Shown piece by piece: positions 45,801-61,853 of a stretch of DNA of 64,000 bases. Position 1 is the stretch's first letter; every line of letters begins with the position of its first letter. Source of the DNA: Icerya purchasi (Eukaryota; Arthropoda; Insecta; Hemiptera; Monophlebidae); the NCBI GenBank assembly GCA_039619475.1, contig CM077115.1, positions 445,769,292 to 445,833,291 of the forward strand. The letters run 5' to 3'. The notes below the pieces were generated by a model, which did no database searches, had not been told where the DNA came from, and worked only from the letters and a program-made list of their open reading frames with translations. The position numbers and the translations under genes are program-made.

Positions 45801-48800
45801 ATCAGCATAGGTAGTATTGAGACAATAATTCATGATCGGCCAGGTTATCGCAAAATTGCAGCCAGATGGTTGCCAAGACTTCTGAATTTTGAACAGAAAT
45901 TCACTCGTTGGGAAGTTTGTACGCGTCTCCTGCAGCGGTATGAAGAGGAAGGAGAGAATTTATTGCGGCGAATATTCACCACGGACGAAACTTGGGTACA
46001 CTACTATACGCCGGAGAGTAAACGCTCGTCTATGGAGTGGCGGAAGAAAAAAGAGGGAGCGCCAGTCAAAGCGAAGGTTACACAATCAGCTGGGAAGGTG
46101 TTGTGTACCGTGTTTTGGGACATGAAGGGAGTGATCGCAGTCGATTTCCTAACTGAACAACGTACTGTGACGGCGCAGTATTACAGTAACCTCCTAAAAA
46201 ACACAGTCAAACCGGCCTATCGAACAAAAAGGCGCGAAATTCCGATCCGTAGTGCGATACTGCTTCAAGACAACGCCAGGCCACATACCGCTCGGCTCAC
46301 GATGGAGACATTGGCCGAATTAGGCTGGGAAACACTTGAACATCCTCCTTACAGTCCAGATTTGTCGCCTTGTGATTATTATTTGTTTGGCCCGTTGAAA
46401 GAAGCACTTGGTGGACAACGTTTCGACAGCAACGATGAGGTGGAATCGTTCGTGCGCAAATGGCTATGTGACAAGCCGCGAGATTTTTACGAAAAAGGAA
46501 TAAAAAAATTGCCGGAGAGGTGGAAAAAGTGCGTAGCGTGCGAGGGGGGTTATCTCGAAAAATTGTAAAAAATATGAGCACTGTAAGTATAAAATAAAGA
46601 TTTTTATGACGAAATTCCGGTTTATATTTGAACCACCCTCGTATTTGATTATTTGTGATAAGTTATTGATTGGGGTAATCACATAAAATGACAGATGTTG
46701 AACATGTATGTAAATAACGTAACAAAGAAATTCTCCTCTTTCCCAACACGAGTGAATATATAATTACACACACACATATATATATATATATATACATTTA
46801 GGGAATGAGTGTATTGTGTATATGTATTTGTAACCGGAAGATAATTCCTACAAATGAAAACGTATATTAGTTATTCCGCATACTAGTAAATACTTAATTG
46901 AAATCAATTATAAATCCGAGGAAATTTCGCAAATATGAACAGGTATAGACTTTTTAATTTATTTATATTTTAATTTCTTAGAGAAATTTATAAGAATTAT
47001 AAAAGAAATTACTTAATGTTTGCAGAAATGTGCGGACCATGTACCCAAATTCGCATTGAAAGGGAAATGCAAGCTCAGTTTTGCTATGAGCGCGCTAATC
47101 TATATATAAGAGTTCTGAGTTGCGATGAATCTGACATTTTCATCGATGAGGTGAGTATATTTTTACTTATTGGTTATTTTTCAATTCAGTTATATATTTA
47201 ATTTCGAGCGGCAGTTTCTACTGTAGTTTTAATAATGAGTACCTATCGGATTCAATAAAAGAATGAGTTTTCTTTAGATTTTATTACAAAAGTTTTTTTG
47301 GGAATTTTTGTAATTGTTACATTTAAGAAGTTCATTAGCCGAAGTTGCCTGCGATAGAAGGATCGGTACGATTCCAGTAAGTCCTGCAGGTGCCGGTCAT
47401 CGTCCGATGATCGGTCGTAGTTGAATATGTTAGCAACATTCCGGAGCAGGGTTCGCATCGAATCCCGCTTAGACCACATAAACAAATAGTAGGAACCGCA
47501 CAGCGCGTACGCGCAGTGCATAGCGCAGTCGACCACGTCGTACGCGGTACGGACATTCGGCATTACGAAACCGACCACGGATGCGACATTGTAAAGAAAC
47601 GTTACGAGCAATAGACAGCGACGTACCGTTTGTTGTCCAGTTGTGCACAAACAGTTAGCAGAACAAAAGCTGACCGATATCTCGAAATATAGTTCCAGTT
47701 TATTTCCTATCAAATTCGAAAATGATAGGAGCATATCAGCTGTATATTTCTCTACGGTAGATTCAAAAAAAAATTAAAAAACCCGGGAAAATTTTCAAAT
47801 TTGATGGAAATGTGTTAAAGACGCGCACGATTAATTTGTTTTTTATTCTCTTCTAAAATGAGCGATTCTGTTAAATTTGAGAAATGAGCGGGAACAAGTC
47901 GAGTTAGCTGTATACATTTTAGTTTGCAGGTTGGCGTGTTAAATTTAAAAACAAAAAGCCCCTTTCACCTCAAACTGAAATATAACAGGAAATGTCGTGA
48001 AGGTTATTTTTTAAATATAAATAGTAAAATCTACGGTTTCTTCACGTAATTGACGGTTTCGATGCGACTACACAGGATAATTAACGAAAACCACTGGGGG
48101 CGTGTTCGGAATTTCGTATTCATCGAGGTTGCTAGAATGAATTACAAATTTTATGATGATTAATTAATCAATGAATATCTGAAATCCGATATTAAATACG
48201 AAAAAAAAAAAAAAAAAAAAAAAACTGACCGAAATGTTTAAATATTCCACAGATAAAAAGATAAACACTTGAAAAGTAAATAAGTTTAAAAATAAGTATA
48301 AAATTCACAAATTTAAGCGGCCTTGGTTTACGATGATTTTCCTTCGCTCCGTTATTGTGTCCCTATTATCCGTTTACGTCTGAATCATACTCTTCTTCCT
48401 TCCCCTTGCGTTTTCGTTTTCATCTCGCACTCTTTCCCCTTAATTATCCCCTTCATTCTGACGACGAAGCCGTCTGTAATCCTGACCCTATCTCCTTTGA
48501 ATGTTCATCCTTCGTTAATGTAATCTGCTTCTTTGTCCTCCAATCTGTTGTCTCTCAAACTCCCTACTCCTTATTGCGCCTCGTATATCTTATCGTTTCC
48601 GTCGATCTCCGTTGTTCCTATCCTCAGTTCTTTTATTCTATCAATATTTGACACCGACTCTACATGTAATTTTAATCCTTTTCCCTGGTGTCGTTCCTGG
48701 GCGAAGATCCTTTGTTGACATGTCCAAAGGGGGGTTTAAAAATAATAAAAAAAAAAAAAAACTTTGAAATTTCGAAAAAAAGTCGATGATTATGAATTTT

Positions 48801-51800
48801 TTAAACTACTTTTAAGTACATTTCCTTTATCATTTAACTGAATAAAACTATTTTCCCCTATCGAAATATAACTCGCTTTTTTCAAGTGTTTTTTCTCGTC
48901 TTAAAACGACGGCACATATAACCGAGTTTTGCTGTAATTCAATCATAGTGATTTTGGTAAACAGTTAAAAAAACAACAACCATGCAATGCACACGCGTAA
49001 TGTGAAAGAGCTCGTACAGCACATTGTACGATTTTTCATTTTTTGTACCGAAGTATTTTCTGCTCATGTTAAGCAAAACATAAAAGGTCTCCAAGAAAAA
49101 TATAAAATTTGAAAAATTTTGGTATTTAGGGACCAAAATTTGGGAAAATACATTTTTAAAACGGTACAGCTGAAAACTAAAAAAAAGTCTACAGCCCTTT
49201 CCATGGTAGTTGGAGGGTGGCTTTTTTTTTTTTTTAGATGATATATATCTTTTTTTTTATTATTATTATTTATTTTATTTTATTTTATTTTATGGGCACG
49301 TCAGCACAGGTTCATTCACCCGACACAAAAGATTAGAAAAATAGAAAGCGGGGAGCAGACTATGATTAAAACGAAGGCGAACACTATAGACAATCAAAAG
49401 TATCGAACCAAAAAAATTGTAAATTTGAACTTCGATTAGTAAAATGATAATACTTCAATCCTCCCGATATTGATCAGATGCCGATAATTTACGTTGACTG
49501 CCGATACAAGGACTAGTGAATAGTTTTTGGGGGATAGCCTTTGTACCTAAAATATTTAATCATCTTGTTCTATAAACAAAAAAAAAAAAAAACAAAGGAA
49601 AAGATTATTTAAAATTAAAAAAAAAAAAAAGTAAATAAACAATTAACTTTTCTGGTTTTTCTCTGATACTAATCAACTAAATCATTAAGCGACATACTAA
49701 ATAAATAAAATACAATTCACTTTTAACTTGTTGTGCCCGAATCAATTTACTGCTATATTATATAGCTAGATATCATTTTTAAAAATACAATAAATTAGTA
49801 TACTCATAATTTAATCGAATTTTCCAAAATAATTTCAAAAATGTAACTTTTTAAACAGTTTTTACCTTTTTTTTTTTTTTTTTTTTTATGATATTTTGCA
49901 GAATTTACCTGCCGCCAAACGATCAAAAATTAATCTATCATCAGATGCTACGTTCAGGTACAACATTGCAACAACCTCTAATTCGACCGGAGTTCCTGTA
50001 TTTACTAATTCACATGTTGAAATTCGACGAAGTTCTAGACCACGTCGTAAAACTGGCCTAAAGCGACTTCTAGTTTCGTCCGATATGACTGTGTTGGATA
50101 TTAAGAAAAAGGTGCGTTTTTTTTTTCCGTTTGTTTGTTTGTTTTTTTTTTAATATTATTATATAAAATTATAATGATAATGGTGACAGTATATACCAAT
50201 GGGGAAAATAATATCAATATTGAAGCAATGAAAAAATATAATATATCGATGACATTGCAAATTTAATATTAATGGATCACTGAAGTTTATAATAACAACC
50301 CATGCACGGTAAAAATATAGAGTTCTTGAATCGCGGAATCGTTGAAAGTAATTTCTGAAATGTTAAACAATAAAAAATTGCCGCAGTAACCGAATTATAA
50401 AGACGACATTTGACACTATCGATTCATCTTGAGTTCGAGATCTTGCGACGACAAGTAGAAATTGTTAAAAACGAAATTTAGTAATCCAGTGATAGCCCCG
50501 TGACCGGAATGGCAGATAATCGAGGAAGAAACATATATAAGCTCATACAAGCAGAGGTCACAATCTGCGGGTTACCGATTTTGATGAAATTTTGCAGATC
50601 AACAGAAGACCCATGAGTATAGCAACTGTATAAAATACCATTAGAATGAAACGTTTTGATTTACGCGAAAAATTTAAATTTTTAGCAGCCGCATTTAACG
50701 AATAATATACATATAGCCCCGTCTAGACAAAAATATAGTCAAAAAATTCCCGATTACATTTATTTACCTTGTGTTGCAAATGGTTCGGAAGACTGATTAT
50801 TCTAAAATGAAGTAAATTAAACAAAAAAAAAATTATTAAAAAACAATTGAAAATAATTTTTAAAAAATCAAATTTTTAATTTAACAAAAATTTAATAAAC
50901 ACGTCATTTATTACATTTATATAGTATAAAAACACGAGTTATGGCAAATCTGTTTCATGGTGTAGTGGTTAATGTCTACTTCCACAACATGTAAAAAAAG
51001 GTGTGGGTTCGAATCCCTCCGGTGTCACGTAAAATTTTTAATCTTATATATGTTTAATTATCAATTCTTATTATCTATAATTATTTTAGCTCTTTATACA
51101 TAACTATATAAAAAATCCAGGTCAATAAAATAAAAAAATACAGATACAATAAATACTTTCAACTTTTTATTATTTACATTTCTGTAAACGATAAACATGT
51201 TTTATATACGCAACGAATTCATTAAGAAATGTAAACAATAAAAAAAATTGAAAATATTTATTGTATTTATATATTTTTTATTTTATTGACTTGGCTTTCG
51301 CTCCTTATTATATTTATATAGTTATGTATAAAGAATTAAAATAATTAGATGATAAGAATTAACAATTAAAAACACAAGCTAAAAAAGAGAAGTGGTGTCT
51401 AGAGGGGGACACCCGGTAGAAACGAAGTTCCTTTCACTTTTCGGTAGATATACAAAAGTATAAACTCATTTATAAAGTATACGATCAAAAATGACTCACA
51501 ATATATAAATCCCCCGTATGAATTAAAACAAAAACAACAAAAACAAAAAATACGAATCCCGTTTATGAATTAATTGAAACAAAAACAATAAATAAATCAT
51601 CAAACTCATTGAAGTGTGGTAACGTCGCACAAAAAAACCGCGCTAATTTTCAAATTCAATAAAATGTACACGTGTTTAGAATTGGGCTTTTACAGCTGAC
51701 CGCATACGATGCTCGCTGCTCGAATCTCGATACTCGCACGAACGCACACACACACACATGTATGTAATAGAAAGAGAACAAGAGTGAAGGTCGTCTGCCG

Positions 51801-54800
51801 GACGACGCATAACGCGATTTCGTTATCTCGCCTTTTCTGCCAGTTTACTCCTACCGACGAGCTGCATAAAAGAACTTCGTTTCAAAAATTTTAGATGACA
51901 TCAGGGGGGAAGACTCGAACCCGCACCTTTTTTTAAGTTGTGTAAGTAGACATCACTTTTACCACTACACCACGAAATAAGTTTGTCATGATTGGACATT
52001 TTTATACTATATAAATGTAATAAATGACGTGTTTAAATTTTTATTGAATTAAAAATTAATTTTCTTAAAATTATTTTATTGTTCTTTAATCATTTTTTTG
52101 TTTAATATACTTCATTTTAGAATAGCCAATCTTCCGAACTATTTGCATAAAATAAATATAAACATAATGTGGAATTTTTTGCCTATATTTTTGTCTAAAA
52201 AGCGACTGTATGTATATTATCCGTGAAATGCGGCTTGTAAAAATTTTAATTTCTCGCGTAAATCAAAAAGTTGCATTCTGACATTTTAATATACTCATGG
52301 AATTCTATCGATCTGCAAAATTTCATCAAAATCGGTGACCCGCAGATCGTGACCTCTCCTTGTTACACTGAACTTGAATAACGCGTTTAAAAATCAAAAA
52401 TGTTTACACAGTCTTTAAAGCTAAGTCTTGTGTATACGCTGTGTTACAGAATATTATCACGAATCCTAGAGATTCGTACAACAAGAATTGTACGAAAATA
52501 GATATGGCTCTACGACGGCGCTTAAAATCGAGTAAGAGAATTTAATTGAATTAAGCGATAAAATTATAAAATAAATTTATAAGCAAACATCTAAATTTAA
52601 AAATAGAACGAATGAACAAACTAGAATGGAGCTTAAAAATTAAATATTGAAAAATATTTAAATGCGTGTTCTTTTTTTTGTCTTTATAACAGATAAAGTT
52701 TTTAATAAATATTGCTCCGGCGCGTCAACACTTGTCAAAACTGGATGGTCATGATCTCACAAAAGACGATTTGAGTTTAAGCGAATTACGTATTCTACCG
52801 GAAGATGTGTTAAACCTGAAAGTAAGTTTTCTTTATTTTCAATCATTCTACGTTGAATAATAATTAATAACGTTTACATATTGGAGACATGTAAATGACA
52901 TTATTATGGTCAAAAATGACTTTCCGGTGTGCGAATTAGATGTTTTTTTCTCTAAAAATTCCTATTCTTCGTTTTTACTATCTCTTACGTTTTTTTCTTT
53001 AGTCTTCGTCCCTTTGAGCCCTCGCCATTATCCTTCACCACCTTTATATCATTTACATGGCTGTGAATTTTTTTTTTTTTTTTTTTTTTTTTTGAAATAA
53101 CAAAAACTCCTGCTACATAATTTTACACATTTTTGCTGCATTTACTGCATTTGTTTTTTTATTGTTTTCCTAAAAACAAAAAGAAAAAAGAATACAATGT
53201 CTAACGAAAGAAAAAATCATTATGTGCTTCTACAGTGTCAAATTAAATAAAATATAAGTGGATTGTAAAAGAGAAATATAGGTATTTTTATATATATGAT
53301 AAGGCCGCGAGCATGGAGGAATTACCAGATGTAGCTTATAGGCTTATTTCTTTTTAACTAATTTAAAATTTTAGTTTAATAATAACAAAATGTTTTTTTG
53401 TTTTTTGTTTTTTTAATACACCGAATAACTTTTTTTTATTTCTGCTGTATCTGGTGAATATAATTTCTGTTATGTCCGGGAGAATATATATATATATATA
53501 TATCAGTGACGGATCCAGGATATTTGGGTAGAGGGATTATAAGAAGGGCATTTAAGGGGGAATTATATAATTATGTAAAATCTTCTACGGTATGCCGTAG
53601 ATTTGAGAAATACCCCTTGTGTTTCATAAAAAAATCAATTAGCGACCTTTATAGAAATTTAATAATGTTTTAAAAATACATAATTATTACAATTTTTAAT
53701 TTACCTTTTGTTTTATTTTTAGTTATGAAAAAAATAAAATGAAATTATAAAATTCTATCTAAAATGGTAGTTTAGAAATCTCTGCCATCCTTCAAATATG
53801 TTTACTGTTCCTACGCTTTTTAAGTTTTTTCCGCAGACCCTAATCAGACAGGAATTCTACAGTTTTATCAATTCCCAATTTCCTTCCTATGCAACCGTGT
53901 TTACAGATGGTTCGGAAAGGCGCCGGGTGCTGTCGATAATTCTTTTATCCTTCTAGATTTTAGCTTTTCAGAATCTTTTCGTTTGCCTCATTTCTGTTCA
54001 ATATCTATAAACGATTTAATGACTATCCTACGTTCCATTATTTTCATTTCCTCCAATCACCTTTCCTCTAAATTCTTGATTATATCTGACTTCATGACCG
54101 CTCTTCAATTCATTCTTCCCTACTCGATCATTCCTGTGATTTTATCACACTCCGCTTACGCTCACTTATCCATACTCTTTCTTCCCTCTATTCCATTTAT
54201 ATTGATATTTACTGTAGGTTCCTAGTCATTCGGACATGTTCGGTAATGAAGTAGCTGATATTCTTTGGCACTCGGGTTGCTGCCTTTTCTCACTTCCTTT
54301 CTAAAAAAAGTCCCATCGTCTAATCTCTTTTCGTTGTGTAAAAGATTTCATCTTAGATTATGGTATATCCGATATATTTACGCTTCCTCTTTTTCTAATA
54401 ATTATTAATTTCAACTGTCTGCTCAACCTAGTGTCTTCCTGTTAACCCATAGGTATTCTTTGTTTCCTTCACTTCATCGTTCTGTTGTTGTCTCCATTAT
54501 TCGTGTCTGCGTTCTTAATCCATACTCTATCACCTTTCTCCCGTTTTCGTTTTTCGTTGGTTTCCTCTCCGTATATTGTCCATTCAAACGAAGAGCGTGT
54601 TTGCGATGCTGATCACATGTGTTTATTAAGTGTTTACCTCTTTCTATTAAGTGCTCTACTTTCTATTCCATTTTATTGATACTAGGTCTTCCTACTTCAT
54701 ATTGCGTCCCTTATGTCCTATTTTTTCTCTGCCTCAAAATTGGAGTAGAAGAGGCATTTATGAATCGAAGTTGGAAGTTGAGAAGTGTGTCGGTATAATT

Positions 54801-57800
54801 CATATAAAGAAGAATAAAGACCTTAAAAGCATGCTTCCAAACAAAACTTGAAAACCCGCTAATTTTGCTTCACGACTATGTTCGGAAAAACGACTTTTTG
54901 ACCCACTTACAAGTTTCCCCCCTCACAATCAACCTTCTAAATTATTCTTAGATATTTTAGCGAGTGTTTAAGCCAATAAAAAAAAACACGTAAAAAACGT
55001 AAAAAAAAATCACAAGGTGAATAACAGCTGTATGAAAATTTTTGACATAGCTGGAAGTAAAGAAAAACCGGACAATAGGAAGCAGTTAAATTGTCTGAGT
55101 TTAAAAATTATCGTTACTCTTTTATCGCATCGCAATATAAGTCCGATATTCCGTTTCTCGACAATTCTTTCATAATGGCGGCGACGGAAATTCTGTCGCT
55201 ACTCACCGCTTTTATTGCATTCAACCGTTTATATATATAGAACTCTAATATGAGCACTGCTGACTCATGCATAGTCTACACCGAATAGTGTACGAATAAT
55301 TGACATTGCAACAGTTAAGTAACACGCAGATTCCACGATACCGCAAAATTATTAACACATTTTTGAAAGATAATGCTGAAATAATTGTGAACACTAATTA
55401 CCTTTGTGGAACTCGTAAAAGAATAGGATTTCTTCTACCGCTTGGATTTCAGAAGTAATTATTAAGGTATAATATCGTTTAAGTACCGATGACAAATTAT
55501 TTACAGTTTAAAAATTTGCCAACTATTGAGAATACTACGCAAAATGTCAGTTCAAATTTAAGCAGACAAAAATTAAGATACATAAGAGAACGGGGGAATC
55601 AGCTGATATATTAAATACTTTATGGGAAATTTCCACCTTAACCGATTGAAATGATTTTTAACTTTTTGTATTAATTACAATTAAGTTTTACGAAACGGTA
55701 ATTAAAATTGAAATTAAACAAGTCTACTTTACGCGTTCTTGATGTTTATTATTATTATTCCAGGAAAATAATGTGTATTTTAGTTAAGTCGGTAGTAATT
55801 AAGATACGTGAAAACTGATCGTACCATTAAATTGGAATTAACCGCAAGATTATATCCCACAAAATACAAATGTACGAACGGTTGTGATCAGACTAACGAA
55901 ACTAATATATATATATATATAAACTCGGCCATTTTGGCCTCGCAAGGGTCTGTGCCCCTTGACCCCTCTTGCTTTTATTTCTGTCTCTTTCTCTTCTATA
56001 CTTTGTATAAAATGATCAAAATTTACAACGTAATTCTTACTGGCATCAACACACACAGAAAAAATAACATAACCACAAAAATCCTATTCTAACATTTACC
56101 TTCCGTTATATAAAATTAAGACATTTTTCCGTTACATATTTCATTACATAAAATTGTGACATTTTTTAAATAACAATAACAAAAATCCTACAAAATATAA
56201 CAAACGTTACATAAAATTGGGACATTTTTTCGAATGGGGGGTTGCCTAAGAATTACGTTGTAATTAATATATATATATATATATATAAATTAAACGCGGT
56301 TTATGAAACTAGATTGACCAATGAATACGATTTTTCACTAATAAGAGGAACATCAGACGTGTGAGTCACCGATAGGGTCTAATATTTTCCCCAGATGGCG
56401 CATAATATTCAGTAAAAAACGAAAACTAATTTAGCCATTTTTCGCATAAGTCGAACGCATATCTAAACCTAGCGAGCTACCGTATAAATCTTGGGGTTGA
56501 CGTATTCATATCATCGATTTCTTTTTCAGTCTTTTTTAAATCTTTTTTTTTTTTTTTTTTTTTTACCTTTATAACACAATTTATTTTTATTTATTATATA
56601 GTTTGATATTGTTTTAAATATTAAATATTTCATTATTAAAATAATTATACAAAATTTGGAAAATTTATGTAAGAGAAAAAGTTTTAAATTCATTTATTCC
56701 CCCGCTTTCCTTTTTTCTTATCATTTGTTTTTATTCGGATTACTTTTCTAAAACAAATTAATAACGGAATACCACTAAATACTATAATTTAAACGTAAAA
56801 ATTCCGACTATTATTAAAAGAACAATTATTGTGATCTTACAAAAAAGAATATAGTTTAGTGATTCCCCTCATTTACATATTAATATTATAGCAAAATACG
56901 GAAATTGTTATAATTTTTTGTTTTTAGTAATTTTATCTATAATGCCAAAAAGAAAAATAATAGAAAAAAAAAAGAAACAAAAGCAAAGTTTGAAAAACGA
57001 TTACCGAAACACTGCTAACATTTATATACACTAGCTGGCTAACTTTAGACGCGCTTTTTTCGAGTTTCGCGAACTTATGCAAAGAACGGAGAAATTAGTT
57101 TTCTTTTTTTGTACTGCCATCTGGAAAAAGTTGAATTAAATCATGCTTCTGTGATTTTTCCCCCTTGTAAGCCAAAAGTGTCAACAGTATCTGTATATAT
57201 ATATATATATATAGGTTAACATTCTTATTTAATAGGCCTGAAATTTTTCAAACAGCCGTACATTATTATAAAAAGTAAAAGTTAAAAATGTAAACATTTC
57301 TTCGTGTCGATGTGATTTAATATTTCATTTATTAAAAAGACTAATTGCGCTCTCTCTTGGGAAGAAGACCACACAATTTTTTCATCCATTCGCTAACACA
57401 TTCAATCAGTTTTTTTTATATAAATTAGTGACGTACGTACGTGCACACACAATATATACATGTATACAGAGTGGACAGTTTGAACAAAAATTCAGTAACT
57501 TGATAAATAATAATTTCTTGTAAAATTCCTGAAACGCGTCAATTTTTATATTTAATCGGGCATATTATAACAACGGTGTTTGTTTATTTTTTTGATCGTC
57601 TGGGGAATTGCAGCAACCCCTAAGTTTTTTTTCCAAATATAAGGGTAGATTTGATATTTTTTAATTTTAAAGCTTCTTCAATTAAAAACACAATTACGTT
57701 TATTGTTTTTATTTTTTATAAGCAAATGTGTCGAAAAAAAAAAAAAAGAAAAAAAAAATTTTCACTGAAATTCTTTCAATGTATAAAATGTTCAAAATGT

Positions 57801-60800
57801 CCACCACCAATGTTGCTGACATACCCGAATCGATGATAAAATACATTTCGAACATTTTATTATTTCTTTAATTGCCTGGTAAGATTTCCACGCATCTGTA
57901 TATCAACAAACCTGCGCGACAGGTTTGTGTTCAACAGATCATTTGCGCTGTTGCACGATTACTCGCACATTTCGAATCCAGGGTGTTGTCAAGAAGTTGT
58001 TATTGATCGTCGGCATTTATTTTCTCCATGCGCGTTCTTGTTTATTATTGTCCGTCAAAGTAGTTAAGTTTACGTTTGTTTTTTGTACTCACGCATGATG
58101 GTTGCTCGCTAAGACTCGATTTTTGCGAACGAATTATGACTTCTATCGATAGTGTTGCTTTAGAATGGGTACTATTTTCTGATGAAGCTACGTTCACATT
58201 ACATGGACACGTCAATCGGCACAATTGTCGTTATTAGCCTAACGAAAATCCTCACTGGTTGCGTGAATGCAGTACTCAAAGGCCTCAAAAAATAAATATC
58301 CGAGCTAGAATTATTGGGGATCGCATAGTAGTAGGCCCTGTGCTTTTCAATGAAAATATAACCGGACAAACATATCTAAATATGCTACAAGATGATTTGA
58401 TTCTTGCTTTAACCGGTTTTATCCCCTAATAATTTGAACTCCGGCTTAATAGATCAACAGATATGGTTTCAACAAGATGGCGCAATACTACATTTTGCTC
58501 AGAATGTACGAGACTATCTTAACGAAGTGTTTTCAAATAGGTGGATTGGAAGGAGAGCCCAATTGAGTGGCCTGCAAGATCACCTCACCTCGTTAGATTT
58601 TTACTTGTGGGGATTTCTAAAAATCAAAGCTTATATTACTAAACCAAACGACATCGCCGAACTTCAAGAAAGAATAAAAGATGAAATCGAGCAAGTAACG
58701 CCGGAAATGTTACAAAATGTTCGAAAAGCAGTTTTTTATCGATCGGGGTAGCGCTGTTAGCAACAAGGTGGCAGATATTTTGAGCATTTTATACATTGAA
58801 AAAATTTCAGTGAAAATTTTTGTTTTTTTTTTGTTTTTTTTTCGACACATTTGCTTATAAAAAATAAAAATAAAAAAAGGTAATTATGTTTTTAATTGAA
58901 GAAGCTTTAAAATTAAAAAATATTAAATCTACCCTTATATTCGACAAAAAAAAAAAAATTAGTGGTTGCTGCAATCCCCCAGACGATCAAAAAAATAAGC
59001 AAACACCGTTGTTATAATATGCCCGGTTAAATATAAAAATTGACGTGTTTCAGGAATTTTACAAGAAATTATTATATTTATCAAGTTACAGAATTTGTTC
59101 AAACTTTCCACTCTGTATGTGTTTGAAGTAAATTGGAGCAATTGTTTTTTTAAACATATCATTTTATTTGGCAGATAAGATGTGAGAAAAGCTGTTTCTT
59201 TTTTTTTATTTTTGTATACATGCACATGCGCGCGCACGTGTATGAATCTATCCATTTACTTCTTGTGTTGAAATTTAGAAAAAAAAAAACTAAATCTAAA
59301 TATGATACTCAGATTACTGTGAGGGAAACGTTAAAATAATCCACATTCTAACGTTATAAATTCCACATCTATCGTTTTCCTCGCAGTAATCTGAGTATCA
59401 TATTTAACGTTTTCTTTGGAGTATTCTGGTAATTTGGGATGGAACCTATTGTGAGCGATTTTAAAAATTTTAGATGTATTGAATGTGAATAAAATTATTC
59501 TTTTTGAAGTAGTCGTATTAGGATAATTACTCTATATGCTGTGTGTAACATAAGGAAGTCATTTCGTGAATTAAAAGTCCGATTTTGATTAATGCAGAAA
59601 TAAGCTAGGTGTATAAAATTTCACAAAAAGGTCTTATTAGGGATGATAATTTTTTAATTTTGATTTTCGGTGTAATTTAATGAGAAAAAATTTAGTGGGT
59701 TAATGTATCAAGTTTTTAATGTAAATAATAGATAATTACACTACTTTTTTTTATTATGAAAGTCGATATTTAAAAAATTTTTCTGTGCATATAAATCAGA
59801 ATCCGTGGGGGTTATACGTATTTCTGTTGTAACAACATCCAATAACGGGTAATTTTATATAAAATTTTTGTATCAGTTTTATTTTATTATGTTTTTTGTT
59901 TTTCAAATTTTAGTTTTTCTATTTTACGGTTTAGTTCAAATTTGGGTATTTTGTTTAATCTATATCGTTCTGTTTTTCATTATCAATTTTGTGAGCTGAA
60001 GTTTTATATTCTTTTAATAATTCGCCTATTGAGAAATTAAATATTACTTTTATTTCGACGATATAACAGAATCTTAACATTTGCGAAATTTGTAACATTA
60101 TCACGATATCGCACTCCGTCCGATAAGTAGTTGAAACGGAAATTTAAAGATATGCAGTCCGGAATATAATGTCGGCATAATTAATTACTGCCGGAACGTT
60201 TCTAAAAAGAGTACTCTCAAATTATGGTGAAGATGATCTGTAGGTCATTTTATCTGCGTGTATTGAATGATAAAATTTTTATTTTTCGAATGTTTCATTT
60301 AACAAACAGAAGATAACATTGTTGGAAAATGGCTTCAGTTTTATTTAATAATTTGTCCCTAGTACACTACCTGCTTCTTTTTTTTTTTTTTTTTGTTATT
60401 GCATGTTCCCTTTAGTCGGTGGTAGAATGCTTAACAACTGGTTAATTAGAAAACATTTCATTTTTAAGGTTTTTTTGTTTGTTTTTTTTTTAAGGTTGAT
60501 GAAGTAAATGAAATAGATATCGCTGATGATTTTAATCAGCAATCGCCACAACCTGAAACTGGATTTAAAGGTAAGTGTTTTTTTTTTTTTTTTTTTGTTT
60601 GAATAGTAATTTTTAATAGTTAGAAAATTAAAAATGTCAGATACGATTTTTAAACTGATTCAAGAAAAGGTAACATTTTGGAATTCTTTTTTTTATGAGC
60701 TGAAAAAAAAAAAATACGTAAATTAATAATATGTATATACAAAAACAATATACATATCATCATCATCTGTGTGTCAGCCTTGCGGCTGGTTCGCACCATG

Positions 60801-61810
60801 CATCCCATTCGTCTCCAGGCCAGCCTGTCTATCGCCTTCTTCTTTAACTCGGAGTATGATGGCATTCCAGTAATATACATATATAAATAATAATTTTACT
60901 ATTTGTTTGCGTTGATATTAAACACATTTTATTTAAACCGTTTTAAGATTACTAATTTTCACTGATTTATAATGTAATAAATTTGTTATATTCGCATCAC
61001 TTGAAAAGGGAGATGCAAATAAAATTATCGCCTCATTTAATTTAATTAAACTTTTTTGTGTATAAAAACCTTACGTGTCTATACAATTTTTTTCTTTTCG
61101 GGCGTTAAAAAACCGGAAAAATTTAAAAATGAATACAATAATAAATGTATAAAAATATAGAATTTTATTATAAATAGAGAACTATATGTGTACGTATTTT
61201 TACTCGCATGAAAAGAAAAAAAACTACACACGTCAATCATAAATGCCAAATACTTTTTGAAGATCTTTTTTTTTTTCCCCCTTCCTCTATTATACCAATA
61301 AAACCATAAACGGTGCTCGTAACCGTATGTTAATAATATATTACAACCTAGGAATATGTGATCATGGCAACTGATACAATTAAGCACGGCCCGTGAAACC
61401 CTGTCAAAATCTATTAGGGAAGATTAAAGAATAATATTTACTATAGGGTGATTATCCCCGGATATGTATCATATATAACGGAGCAAGAATAACATGGTAA
61501 CCGATACATCTGAGTGTAGCCCATGAAACCCTGCTAAACTATCATAAAATATAATATTTCTAATAGCAAGAGCACCATGGCAACATTTCCACTGAAGATT
61601 ACCTCGACAGTGTTCTAATATACATTTTATTAATATAAGGATTTAAATTTGTACCTAATTTCTCATAGAACACTATACTATTCTTGTTGTTAATGAAAGA
61701 TTTTTTTAGTTGCTAACCATAATGAATTGTCTTGTTTTTTAAATATTTACTCGGATGTGTCGCAATAGCTTTTTCATATGCAAAACATAAATCATTTTGT
61801 GTGTATATAC

Positions 61811-61853
<43 letters not shown>
